Positions 1-7,341 of a stretch of 49,912 nt of DNA are shown piece after piece. Location of the stretch: positions 1 through 49,912 of the forward strand of contig CADBWU010000002.1 in assembly GCA_902798535.1 (NCBI GenBank), in the 5' to 3' direction. Positions within the stretch are counted from its first letter, which is position 1; each line of letters opens with the position of its first letter. This DNA comes from an uncultured Pseudomonadota bacterium. GTDB lineage: Bacteria > Pseudomonadota > Alphaproteobacteria > RUG11792. Below the pieces are notes generated by a model. That model saw only the letters and a program-made list of their open reading frames with translations, was not told the origin of the DNA and searched no databases. Made by a program: the position numbers and the translations under genes.

Positions 1-751
1 AAGTTTAACATCCCTAGATCTAAGGAACTTTGATACACAAAATGTCACTAGTATGTGGAGTATGTTTTCTTGTTGCAACAATTTAACATCCCTAGATCTA
101 AGGAACTTTGATACAAAGAATGTCACTGATATGGAGAGTATGTTTTCTGGTTGCAAAAGTTTAATATCCCTAGATCTAAGGAACTTTGATACACAAAATG
201 TCACTAATATGAAGAGTATGTTTTCTGGTTGCAAAAGTTTAACATCCCTAAATCTAAGTAGCTTTAATACACAGAATGTCACTAATATGTGGTATATGTT
301 CTATGATTGCAAGAATTTAACATCCCTAGATCTAAGTAGCTTTAATACACAGAATGTCACTAATATGTGGTATATGTTCTATGATTGCAAGAATTTAACA
401 TCCCTAGATCTAAGGAACTTTGATACAAAGAATGTCACTAAGATGAGTTTTATGTTTTTTCATTGCAACAATTTAACATCTCTAGATCTAAGCAACTTTG
501 ATACAAAGAATGTTATGGATATGAGTAGTATGTTTTCTGATTGCAGAAGTTTAGCGATCGTAAATTTTGAAAAATTCGATGCAAAAAATGTACGGAATAT
601 GAGCAATATGTTTGATGGTTGCCAAAACTTATCTGTTCTGAGCTTGGGAGATACTCATTCGAAAAACATAGAAGGTACCGATGATTGCGAAAAATATAAT
701 ATGTTCAAAGGGTGCACTCACATGATGTACCACGGATATTTCGCGAAATGA
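1..751 (+). CDS. BspA-like / DUF285 repeat surface protein, 3' part
   Basis: The gene runs in from the left edge; the frame is open from base 2, and the ATG at 53 is internal. It encodes eight consecutive 26-residue units of the form LTSLDLxxFDTxNVTxMxxMFxxC, followed by a divergent C-terminal cap of about 40 residues ending in YHGYFAK. This is the BspA-like DUF285 leucine-rich-type repeat. It is known from mycoplasmas, Brachyspira and several gut or host-associated bacteria, where such proteins are surface-exposed or secreted and are linked to adhesion. No C-terminal anchor or membrane segment is visible. The N terminus, and with it any signal peptide, lies outside the window. A strong hairpin terminator follows the stop codon. 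The family call is firm; any role in adhesion is inference. Confidence 0.85.
   Translation, partial: SLTSLDLRNFDTQNVTSMWSMFSCCNNLTSLDLRNFDTKNVTDMESMFSGCKSLISLDLRNFDTQNVTNMKSMFSGCKSLTSLNLSSFNTQNVTNMWYMFYDCKNLTSLDLSSFNTQNVTNMWYMFYDCKNLTSLDLRNFDTKNVTKMSFMFFHCNNLTSLDLSNFDTKNVMDMSSMFSDCRSLAIVNFEKFDAKNVRNMSNMFDGCQNLSVLSLGDTHSKNIEGTDDCEKYNMFKGCTHMMYHGYFAK
5..628 (+). repeat. Eight tandem 78-bp units in the DUF285 gene
   Basis: Units start at 5, 83, 161, 239, 317, 395, 473 and 551, each encoding 26 residues. Units 4 and 5 (239-316 and 317-394) are almost identical at the base level, which points to recent duplication. The last unit is the most diverged. Arrays of this kind gain and lose units by recombination. 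Confidence 0.9.
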
Positions 752-791
752 AAAAGTCAAATTTATTAAAGATTCTATTTAGATATAAAAG

Positions 792-826
792 GAGAACGCC
801 ACCGAATTGAGTGGCGTTCTCTTTTT
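792..826 (+). terminator. Rho-independent terminator after the DUF285 gene
   Basis: A perfect 11-bp stem (GAGAACGCCAC at 792-802 pairing with GTGGCGTTCTC at 811-821) with an 8-nt loop is followed by TTTTT. An A run precedes the stem, so it could work in both directions. Confidence 0.9.
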
Positions 827-856
827 ATTTCCATTTCGGAGGAATAGAAGATGCCC

Positions 857-931
857 CATCGCCTTTATGCGAACACTTCAGTATAATGGGAGGCATGACA
901 TATAGAAGAAATTCGCATAACAAAGGCGATG
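857..931. repeat. Interrupted inverted repeat
   Basis: CATCGCCTTT (857-866) pairs with AAAGGCGATG (922-931), and just inside them TGCGAA (868-873) pairs with TTCGCA (912-917). The arms enclose a 38-nt loop. The element lies outside any gene; its function is unknown. Confidence 0.6.
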
Positions 932-1170
932 TAAATTATCAAATAGACAAGTGAGATAGAGTTGATACAACTACGTGAATAATTAGCAGAAGTGACTGAT
1001 TTCGGCTCCTTTGATAAATAACGCACGCTGGATTTGCGAGCGTTGTTCTTGAAGAAAAACTGAAAATAGTGCAGTACCAAACCAGGATGAAATCGCATTT
1101 ATGAAGAATATATTCCATTCCATCCAAACAAAATTAGCAATGTTTCATCTGAAATATACTCCTTACTCCC

Positions 1171-1191
1171 GTCAAGGTCCGCGACCAACGG
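1171..1191 (+). repeat. 21-nt dispersed repeat, copy 1
   Basis: It matches 2336-2356 at 19 of 21 positions and contains GTCAAGGTC followed by GCGACCA. It is GC-rich compared with its surroundings. The second copy is part of a larger hairpin. Confidence 0.6.
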
Positions 1192-1278
1192 CTCTATCGG
1201 CGAATTAATTGCATTGCTAAAGTGCATCTCTTTGGCACACTAGTTTTTTATGCCAAGCGTTATGACGCTGTCTAGCAT

Positions 1279-1313
1279 CAGGGTATCTTATCTCTTCAAA
1301 GCAAGATACCCTG
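1279..1313. terminator. 11-bp hairpin downstream of the 1336-2049 gene
   Basis: CAGGGTATCTT (1279-1289) pairs perfectly with AAGATACCCTG (1303-1313). It lies just past the stop of the minus-strand gene, but on that strand no T tract follows. On the plus strand a CAACATTTTTT tail follows. It is a terminator candidate of uncertain direction. Confidence 0.4.
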
Positions 1314-1335
1314 CAACATTTTTTGAAGTTTCATA

Positions 1336-2049
1336 TCAGCCAAAGACATGTTTCAGTCTGTCACACATCTTTTGATACAACTCCTCATCAGTTACGTCGT
1401 CAATCGGTATGTCTGTACAGAACCAAATACCGTTCCGCAAATTCTCGACATTCTCCATATGTCCAACAGTTTTGCACAAACTGTCTATAAACGTTGTCTC
1501 CAGCAGGTCATCGATTGTTTTGTAACTTTCAACTGCGTTCATTTTTACGGTTTTCAAGCAAGCCTCTATCAACTTTTTGGAATTATCTCCGTCAATATGT
1601 TCAAACTTACTAACTTCTTCCAATAATTCTTTTTCAAGGGTCAATGATTTTAACTTATCGTATAAGCGCAAATTAAGACCATCATCCCTTGCGAGTTCTT
1701 CAATCAGTTTGGCATACTCCTCTGCTCCTCGATAATCTCTTTTTGGAGAATCCGATTCCTTATAGTCCTCCGTTTTAACAAGTTTTATTATGTAATTTCC
1801 AGTAGTTAGTATATCTTTGATAGCAATTGATGTTGGTTCCGTTGTTTCAAACATTATGCTCATCTCTTTCCCATCAGGCACCGAATTGTCTGCAAAGAAT
1901 TGGCTTAGCTTTCCGTAGAATACCTCCTCTTGCTTTGGCTCCAGTTGCATTACGTCAAAAGTGATTTCACGGCTTGAACTAGAGTAAGCAGAAGAAATGG
2001 CACCACTCATCAATGATGATATAACCATATATTTTATATGTCTGTTCAT
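1336..2049 (-). CDS. Exported protein of unknown family (237 aa)
   Basis: I do not recognise a family. The first roughly 25 residues form a Sec signal peptide: MNRHIK, a hydrophobic stretch through SSLMSGAISSAYS, then a Ser-rich cleavage region. The mature part is charged and mostly helical, with many Glu, Lys and Asp residues, two Cys near the C terminus and no membrane segment, so it should be periplasmic or secreted. The ATG start is supported by GGAG 9 nt upstream and by a near-consensus promoter (TTGACA, 18 nt, TACAAT). The gene stands alone with long untranslated flanks. Its reality is well supported; its function is unknown. Confidence 0.75.
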   Translation of the reverse strand: MNRHIKYMVISSLMSGAISSAYSSSSREITFDVMQLEPKQEEVFYGKLSQFFADNSVPDGKEMSIMFETTEPTSIAIKDILTTGNYIIKLVKTEDYKESDSPKRDYRGAEEYAKLIEELARDDGLNLRLYDKLKSLTLEKELLEEVSKFEHIDGDNSKKLIEACLKTVKMNAVESYKTIDDLLETTFIDSLCKTVGHMENVENLRNGIWFCTDIPIDDVTDEELYQKMCDRLKHVFG

Positions 2050-2083
2050 TTATACGTCTCCTTTTATACATCCTCACAATTAT

Positions 2084-2113
2084 ATTGTATATGTATATTA
2101 TATATTTTGTCAA
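2084..2113 (-). promoter_or_regulatory. Sigma-70-like promoter of the 1336-2049 gene
   Basis: On the minus strand TTGACA (2108-2113) is followed by an 18-nt spacer and TACAAT (2084-2089). Transcription would start near 2077, giving a leader of about 28 nt that contains GGAG. Confidence 0.65.
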
Positions 2114-2122
2114 TAACTTAAT

Positions 2123-2148
2123 TTTGAGCTTACTTTAATAAGCTCAAA
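2123..2148. other. 10-bp inverted repeat upstream of the 1336-2049 promoter
   Basis: TTTGAGCTTA (2123-2132) and TAAGCTCAAA (2139-2148) are perfect complements around a 6-nt loop, about 10 bp upstream of the -35 box. It could be an operator or the remains of a terminator. Confidence 0.45.
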
Positions 2149-2332
2149 TGGCAAATTTTAGCATTTGTGATTAAATCTAAAATTCTCATTCTTTTACATG
2201 CAATACAAAAGACTTGAGATTTGCCGCCAATTTTTTTAGGCAATTCTGAAACGATGCTAGTCAAGAGCCTTATTTTTAACGGTTATTACTATTGCGAACA
2301 AATGGACAATAGTGCAATTATTATCGCCTTAA

Positions 2333-2398
2333 CCTGTCAAGGTCAGCGACCAGCGGTCATTGACCAAAGGGAGCTGAGCGTATGCGTACCTTGACAGG
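2333..2398. other. Long-range hairpin with inner stems
   Basis: CCTGTCAAGGT (2333-2343) pairs perfectly with ACCTTGACAGG (2388-2398). The 44-nt interior has further short complementary pieces (GACC-AGC-GGTC, and GGTCA with TGACC). It includes copy 2 of the 21-nt repeat (2336-2356). No gene overlaps it. A structured RNA or a REP-like element is possible. Confidence 0.6.
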
Positions 2399-2402
2399 CT
2401 TC

Positions 2403-2445
2403 GGGGCGCGATGTGGTAAAATAAAAATATACCACATCGCGCCCC
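2403..2445. terminator. Perfect 16-bp GC-rich hairpin
   Basis: GGGGCGCGATGTGGTA (2403-2418) pairs without mismatch with TACCACATCGCGCCCC (2430-2445), with an AT-only loop of 11 nt. No T run follows at once on either strand, so a classic terminator is not certain. It stands out strongly from the AT-rich background. Confidence 0.5.
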
Positions 2446-2508
2446 CCATCCAATTTATTTGGACATGTAGTATACTAACAAAGTTATAGGGTTGATTTAC
2501 ATGAAGTT

Positions 2509-3630
2509 GTGATATTTACTGGAGTTGGCGCGTTAGTACGGAAAGAATTGTTGGATTTATTAAAGGATCCGAAGAGTTCTTTTGCAATATTTTTTCCTAT
2601 ATTTTTGTTTTTGGTTGTTTTCGTTTTGGCTTCGAACAAGGATGTTGAGAACTCGAGTGTAGTGATTTTTAATCAAGACCGCGGAGTTCACAGCGTCAAT
2701 CTTTTGGACGACATCGTGAATACGAATATTTTTAGAGAATCTATATATGTCAAATCAGAAAAAGAATTGCAAAAGAATATCAACACTGAAAAAGCGTTTA
2801 TAGGCATAACTATTCCAGAAAATTTTTCGAAAAATATTGATTTAAACAGAAAAGCCAACATACTAGTCGTAACGGATGGGCGAAGAACAAATGCTGCAAC
2901 GATTGTTTACAGCTATCTTTCGCAAATTTTAGCAAAATATCAATCGAAAATTTCAGATAAAACAATGTTGAATATACCAACTGTTTCGATTCGAACTTGG
3001 TATAACCCCAATAAAAATCAGAATTGGTTTTCCATAACAAATTTAGTTTGCATGATTATAATAAGTCAGGCGATTACGCTCACTGCATTGGCGATTGCTC
3101 GTGAAAAAGAGCAAGGGACATTCGACCAGCTTTTGGTTTCGCCGATAAAACCGCTTGGCATGCTCATTGGAAAAACAACGCCAAGTATCATAATCAGCCT
3201 TTTTATGGGCTTTTGCGTTATGTTTTTAGGAAGCTGGATGTATGGCGTACCAATACGTGGCAGTTTATTTTTGATGGCTATTTCAATGATTGTGTATGTT
3301 ATTTCTGTTGTTGGAATTGGTGTTTGTATTGCTGCGTTTGCGAATACACAGCAACAGGCGATGTTGGGAACATTCGTGGTGCAAATGCCAATAGCGTCGC
3401 TTTCAGGCTTGATGTCGCCAGTGGAAAGCATTGAAAATCCACTGATGAAAGCTTTCACGACAGTTAACCCGATGGTTTATGGCAATAAATTAGTGAAAGG
3501 TATAATGATAAAAGATATGACGTTTTTTGACGCACTGCACAGCATTGTTCCGATAATTTTAATAGGAGTATTTGTGATATCACTTGCTTGCATCGTTTTT
3601 TCTAAGAAGCATAGGATAAAGGTTTTCTGA
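2509..3630 (+). CDS. ABC-2 type transporter permease (YhhJ/YbhS-like)
   Basis: An inner-membrane permease subunit of an ABC exporter, 373 residues, the usual length for the family. It has one membrane segment near residues 24-42, a periplasmic domain of about 130 residues, and then five hydrophobic segments in the C-terminal half. The conserved cytosolic stretch AREKEQGTFDQLLVSP and the following PLGMLIGK are typical of the ABC-2 YhhJ/YbhS group, which exports drugs or hydrophobic compounds. The start is GTG; no strong Shine-Dalgarno site precedes it, and the frame has no other usual start before the upstream stop. No ATPase or membrane-fusion gene is adjacent, so its partners must lie elsewhere. 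Its TGA overlaps the ftsK ATG by one base, so the two are probably coupled. Confidence 0.85.
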   Translation: MIFTGVGALVRKELLDLLKDPKSSFAIFFPIFLFLVVFVLASNKDVENSSVVIFNQDRGVHSVNLLDDIVNTNIFRESIYVKSEKELQKNINTEKAFIGITIPENFSKNIDLNRKANILVVTDGRRTNAATIVYSYLSQILAKYQSKISDKTMLNIPTVSIRTWYNPNKNQNWFSITNLVCMIIISQAITLTALAIAREKEQGTFDQLLVSPIKPLGMLIGKTTPSIIISLFMGFCVMFLGSWMYGVPIRGSLFLMAISMIVYVISVVGIGVCIAAFANTQQQAMLGTFVVQMPIASLSGLMSPVESIENPLMKAFTTVNPMVYGNKLVKGIMIKDMTFFDALHSIVPIILIGVFVISLACIVFSKKHRIKVF

Positions 3631-5861
3631 TGGCGATGAGAAAAAATCGAAACAAGCGTCGGGTGGAACGAGAAAAAGCCATTGAAAACAAACGTTTAAG
3701 AAACGGGATGTTAGGCATTTGTTTGATACTAATTGCGATAACTGCATCAGTTGCATTGATTTACCATAATCCGAACGACAACACATTTTTGACTGCATCC
3801 CCATATCCTACAAAAAATGTACTAGGCGCTTTCGGTGCATATTTATCTGAAATAGCTCTTCAATCTTTCGGATTACTTGCTTATTTAATAACTCTTCTGT
3901 GTTTTGTTTGGGGTATAAACTATCTTAGTGGCAAAATCAGATACATACGACACCGAGTTTTAACATTTTTGTTTTTCATTATATTAGGGGCAATTGTTTT
4001 TAACGTAACCTCTGCGTATTCAACAATAGAAAAACTGCTTCAAAGATTTTCTATGGATTTTTACGCAGGAGGATGTGTTGGATATATTTTATCGAAATGG
4101 ATTTTTATCGATATCTTGCATCAAGATGACACACTTTGCCAGTGGATCTATACAACGCTATCTGTAATTTGGCTTTTAATTGCAAAACGTGCGTTGTTTG
4201 TTGAATTTGATGTGATATTCAACAATATTCCAAAGTTAACTCGCAAATTAGCGGTTGTAATTCCAAAAATTCCAAAGTTATCAACAAAAAGGCAAACAGA
4301 AAGTATGGATGAAAAAAGTAATGAAAAATCTGAAGAGGCGTCTACCGAAACAACTCATGAAATGCCAAATTTTAATTTTGAAAATGGTGTGTATACGTTG
4401 CCAAATGTCGATCTTTTGGACAAGCATTCTGAGAAAGATTGGAAGCAAGATGAGGGGAAAATCAGTCTTATGTCTGCTGAGTTGTTAAATGTTTTGGAAG
4501 AGTTTGGCGTAAATGGCGAGATACTAAATGTTCGACAAGGTCCGGTTGTAACTATGTTTGAATTTCGTCCGGCACCAGGGATAAAGACTTCGCGAGTAAT
4601 TAGTTTAAGTGATGATATAGCTCGTTCGATGAGTGCTATATCTGCGAGAATATCGACAATACCAGGGCAAAATGCGATAGGTATTGAGCTTCCGAATAAA
4701 AATCGTCACACGGTATATCTCAAAGAATTGCTTTTATCCGATGAATTTAAACGGATGACGACCGGTATTCCGATAGTTTTAGGAAAGGATATTAGTGGCA
4801 ATCCGGTGATGGCTGACTTAGCAAAAATGCCACACCTCTTGGTTGCTGGAACAACTGGTTCGGGTAAATCTGTCTCGATAAACGACATGATTTTATCGAT
4901 TTTATTCAAATTTACTCCTCAAGACTGCAAATTGATAATGATTGACCCGAAAATGCTGGAGTTATCTGTTTATGATGAGATACCGCACTTGCTAACGCCG
5001 GTTGTTACTGATCCGAAAAAAGCGGTCTTTGCATTGAAATGGGCGGTTGCTGAGATGGAAAATCGCTATAAACAGATGTCGCAGTTAGGAGTTAGAAATA
5101 TTGATGGGTTTAACAAAAAGATTACTGAGGCAAAAGAAAATAGTGACTTGTTGGTGCGCAAAATACAAACTGGATTTGACCAAGAAACCGGACGTCCTAT
5201 ATTTGAAAATCAGCAGTTGGAATTTGCTCCTCTGCCATATATCGTCATAATAGTCGATGAAATGGCAGACTTGATGTTGGTTGCTGGCAAAGACGTTGAG
5301 GCAGCAATACAACGACTGGCGCAAATGGCGCGTGCAGCTGGTATACACCTTATAATGGCAACACAAAGACCATCCGTGGACGTTATAACAGGAACTATAA
5401 AAGCGAACTTTCCAACACGCATTAGCTTTCAGGTGACATCAAAAATCGACAGTCGCACCATCCTTGGCGAGCAGGGGGCAGAGCAACTCTTGGGGCAAGG
5501 CGATATGTTATATATGTCAGGAGCCGGAAGAATTTTGCGCGTGCACGGACCTTTCGTCAAGGATAGCGAAGTCGAAAGAATAGTGAGTTTCATCAAGGAG
5601 CAAGGTGAGCCGGATTATGTCGATGTTGTTAGCGAACAATTTGGGGAAGATGATGTCGCGGGAAATGACGATAGTGGCGGTGATGATATGTATAAAAAGG
5701 CTATCGAAATTGTTATGAATGACCGCAAATGCTCGATTAGCTACTTACAACGCAAATTGCAAATAGGCTATAACCGAGCGGCACGAATAGTCGAGGAAAT
5801 GGAGCAGAAAGGCGTACTCTCTGCTCCAAATCACACAGGCAAACGCGAGATTTTGATTTAG
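3630..5861 (+). CDS. ftsK: DNA translocase FtsK
   Basis: FtsK pumps DNA at the division septum to finish chromosome segregation and to activate XerCD recombination. The 743-residue protein has an N-terminal membrane domain with four or five hydrophobic segments (about residues 25-190), a short charged linker, and the RecA-like motor. The Walker A motif GTTGSGKS is at 407-414, and the Walker B-type IVDEMADL lies further on. The last 60 residues are the winged-helix gamma domain that reads KOPS sites (YLQRKLQIGYNRAARIVEEME). The linker is short compared with E. coli FtsK, as is usual in alphaproteobacteria. Its stop codon overlaps the stop of the convergent gene 5858-7219. Confidence 0.97.
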   Translation: MAMRKNRNKRRVEREKAIENKRLRNGMLGICLILIAITASVALIYHNPNDNTFLTASPYPTKNVLGAFGAYLSEIALQSFGLLAYLITLLCFVWGINYLSGKIRYIRHRVLTFLFFIILGAIVFNVTSAYSTIEKLLQRFSMDFYAGGCVGYILSKWIFIDILHQDDTLCQWIYTTLSVIWLLIAKRALFVEFDVIFNNIPKLTRKLAVVIPKIPKLSTKRQTESMDEKSNEKSEEASTETTHEMPNFNFENGVYTLPNVDLLDKHSEKDWKQDEGKISLMSAELLNVLEEFGVNGEILNVRQGPVVTMFEFRPAPGIKTSRVISLSDDIARSMSAISARISTIPGQNAIGIELPNKNRHTVYLKELLLSDEFKRMTTGIPIVLGKDISGNPVMADLAKMPHLLVAGTTGSGKSVSINDMILSILFKFTPQDCKLIMIDPKMLELSVYDEIPHLLTPVVTDPKKAVFALKWAVAEMENRYKQMSQLGVRNIDGFNKKITEAKENSDLLVRKIQTGFDQETGRPIFENQQLEFAPLPYIVIIVDEMADLMLVAGKDVEAAIQRLAQMARAAGIHLIMATQRPSVDVITGTIKANFPTRISFQVTSKIDSRTILGEQGAEQLLGQGDMLYMSGAGRILRVHGPFVKDSEVERIVSFIKEQGEPDYVDVVSEQFGEDDVAGNDDSGGDDMYKKAIEIVMNDRKCSISYLQRKLQIGYNRAARIVEEMEQKGVLSAPNHTGKREILI

Positions 5862-7219
5862 AACAAAATTTTCCCATCTGTGTCGACTTCTTTGATATTT
5901 GATATCAGGTTGTTAATTTTCATAGCGTCATCTTTATCGAATTCGCCCTCACCAGTTGCAAGGTATACGAAACCAAAATTTTTAATTTGTTCTTCTAGTA
6001 TTTGTGGATTTTTGTTCATAAAAAGCTCAGGTGTTTGTGTGAGGAGGTAGCCTGCTTTAATTTTTCCACAGCAACTTTGTATTGATAGGGCACCTCCATC
6101 AAGCATATCACCGTGTTTTACAGCCTGCACAACTTGTGTTCTAGGATGAAATAGCTCACCACTGCCCGCTGCTGATGCAAGGGGATTTATTGGAGGAATG
6201 AATATTGGATATTCACCATTTAATAGTTTTATCCTGTTTAATGCAAGAACATATAACTTAAAATTTGAACTTTTGTCGCTAATAGCAAAAGCGCTTGCTC
6301 CGGGATCAAATATAAAACCACTAAAAAGTCCATCGCTAAAACAGAGTGATTTTCTATATGCAATTTCCGGATTTAGTTGTTTAGAATTTCCTCTATAGCA
6401 ATCTCCGCGATATATGACATAATCAGGATTACTATTCTCAGATAAAATTAAATTTGTCACACAGTTCTTCAGTTTTTTGCGTTTTTCTTCATTATAGTCG
6501 TTCGGTGTTTTCCAAGTGCTAATGTCTTGATCATTACCGGTCAAACCGACTAATGTGTTCATGCGTGCATTGTTGTATCCCATCAGTATGTTACACATAT
6601 CAAGTGGTCTAACACTTTGGGCGCCATTTTGGTTAATTTTTGATCCAAAGTTTTCTAGCAGATAATTTGTTATTTTTGCCAAATCTCCTGCAAATTGCTC
6701 GTATAACTGCGTCGCATGGTCGTTAACTCCCCAAAAAATATCTTGTATTTCCTTGTCTTTTATAAGACGATCGCATGCCTTAGTGATGCCGTATTCTTCA
6801 TTATCTTCTGTATATTCTTCAACTTGAAATTGTTTTTTTAATTTGCCATAAGTATTTCCCAATGGTTTATCAACGATAATAGCAAAATAATCATACACTA
6901 TCAGTTGATAAAGACTTTTGGGTATGCCCCATAATCTCGCATTTTTGTCTATTTTATTAATCTCTTGTTTCTTAAAATCATATTCTGCTCCTTTTGTTCC
7001 AAATGTTTTTAGCAAATCATAATCTTTGTATTTGTTCTTGAATCTTAGCTTTACAGATTCAGTTGTGAGTGTCGGAATAGAAAATGACAATATGTCATTG
7101 TATACCTCTTTTTTATATTTATCGTTAAGATCAGTAACTATAAATTCTTGTGAACTTACAGTGCTTACTGATGTCGCCATTGTTAAACAAAGCATAAATT
7201 GGAATTTCATTACCTGCAT
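5858..7219 (-). CDS. Exported protein, paralogue A, ADP-ribosyltransferase-like signature
   Basis: I recognise no named family. A Sec signal peptide covers about residues 1-23 (MQVMKFQFMLCLTMATSVSTVSS). The mature protein has a helical N-terminal half including IPKSLYQLIVYDYF, shared with its neighbour. The C-terminal domain has Y270-R271-G272, then SLCFSDGLFSG (291-301) and GASAF (307-311), then a Gly-Glu-Leu-Phe-His motif with Glu355 before RTQVVQAV. The order YRG, S-x-x-FSDG and a late Glu recalls ADP-ribosyltransferase active sites, but this is inference from spacing and motif shape. AAAGGAG lies 6 nt before the ATG. The gene lies downstream of its paralogue 7342-8676 on the same strand, 122 bp away. 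It is probably periplasmic or secreted. Confidence 0.75.
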   Translation of the reverse strand: MQVMKFQFMLCLTMATSVSTVSSQEFIVTDLNDKYKKEVYNDILSFSIPTLTTESVKLRFKNKYKDYDLLKTFGTKGAEYDFKKQEINKIDKNARLWGIPKSLYQLIVYDYFAIIVDKPLGNTYGKLKKQFQVEEYTEDNEEYGITKACDRLIKDKEIQDIFWGVNDHATQLYEQFAGDLAKITNYLLENFGSKINQNGAQSVRPLDMCNILMGYNNARMNTLVGLTGNDQDISTWKTPNDYNEEKRKKLKNCVTNLILSENSNPDYVIYRGDCYRGNSKQLNPEIAYRKSLCFSDGLFSGFIFDPGASAFAISDKSSNFKLYVLALNRIKLLNGEYPIFIPPINPLASAAGSGELFHPRTQVVQAVKHGDMLDGGALSIQSCCGKIKAGYLLTQTPELFMNKNPQILEEQIKNFGFVYLATGEGEFDKDDAMKINNLISNIKEVDTDGKILF

Positions 7220-7278
7220 ACCTTACTCCTTTAAAAGAAAACATCATTTTTTCTACGATGTGTAATGCTATCATTAAC

Positions 7279-7303
7279 GGGTAAGGAAATCAAATCCTTA
7301 CCC
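7279..7303. other. 9-bp hairpin between the two paralogues
   Basis: GGGTAAGGA (7279-7287) pairs with TCCTTACCC (7295-7303) around a 7-nt loop. It sits after the stop of 7342-8676 and before the start of 5858-7219 on the minus strand. No T tract follows, so it may weaken read-through or protect the upstream message rather than end it. Confidence 0.5.
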
Positions 7304-7341
7304 ATTAACATAGCTAATTACCGCAACAGTTCTGAAACAAT

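Larger units (their letters stand above)
827..1335. other. Gene-free stretch with hairpins, possibly decayed
   Basis: About 500 bases without a convincing gene. Short open frames on both strands lack a good start and a recognisable product. The stretch holds an interrupted inverted repeat (857-931), one copy of a 21-nt repeat (1171-1191) and an 11-bp hairpin (1279-1313). One plus-strand frame is long but broken by several stops, as expected of a decayed gene, though I could not recognise a family. Confidence 0.5.

Noticed and set aside
865-1127. Two overlapping minus-strand open frames of 62 and 77 codons
   Set aside because: No start signal, no recognisable domain, and they overlap each other in different frames within AT-rich gene-free DNA.
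1348-1626. 92-codon plus-strand open frame
   Set aside because: It lies fully antisense to the exported-protein gene 1336-2049, which has the better start, promoter and signal peptide.
2050-2508. CRISPR or insertion-sequence remnant suggested by repeats and hairpins
   Set aside because: Only two copies of the 21-nt segment are seen, no regular spacing, no transposase remnant and no flanking target duplication.
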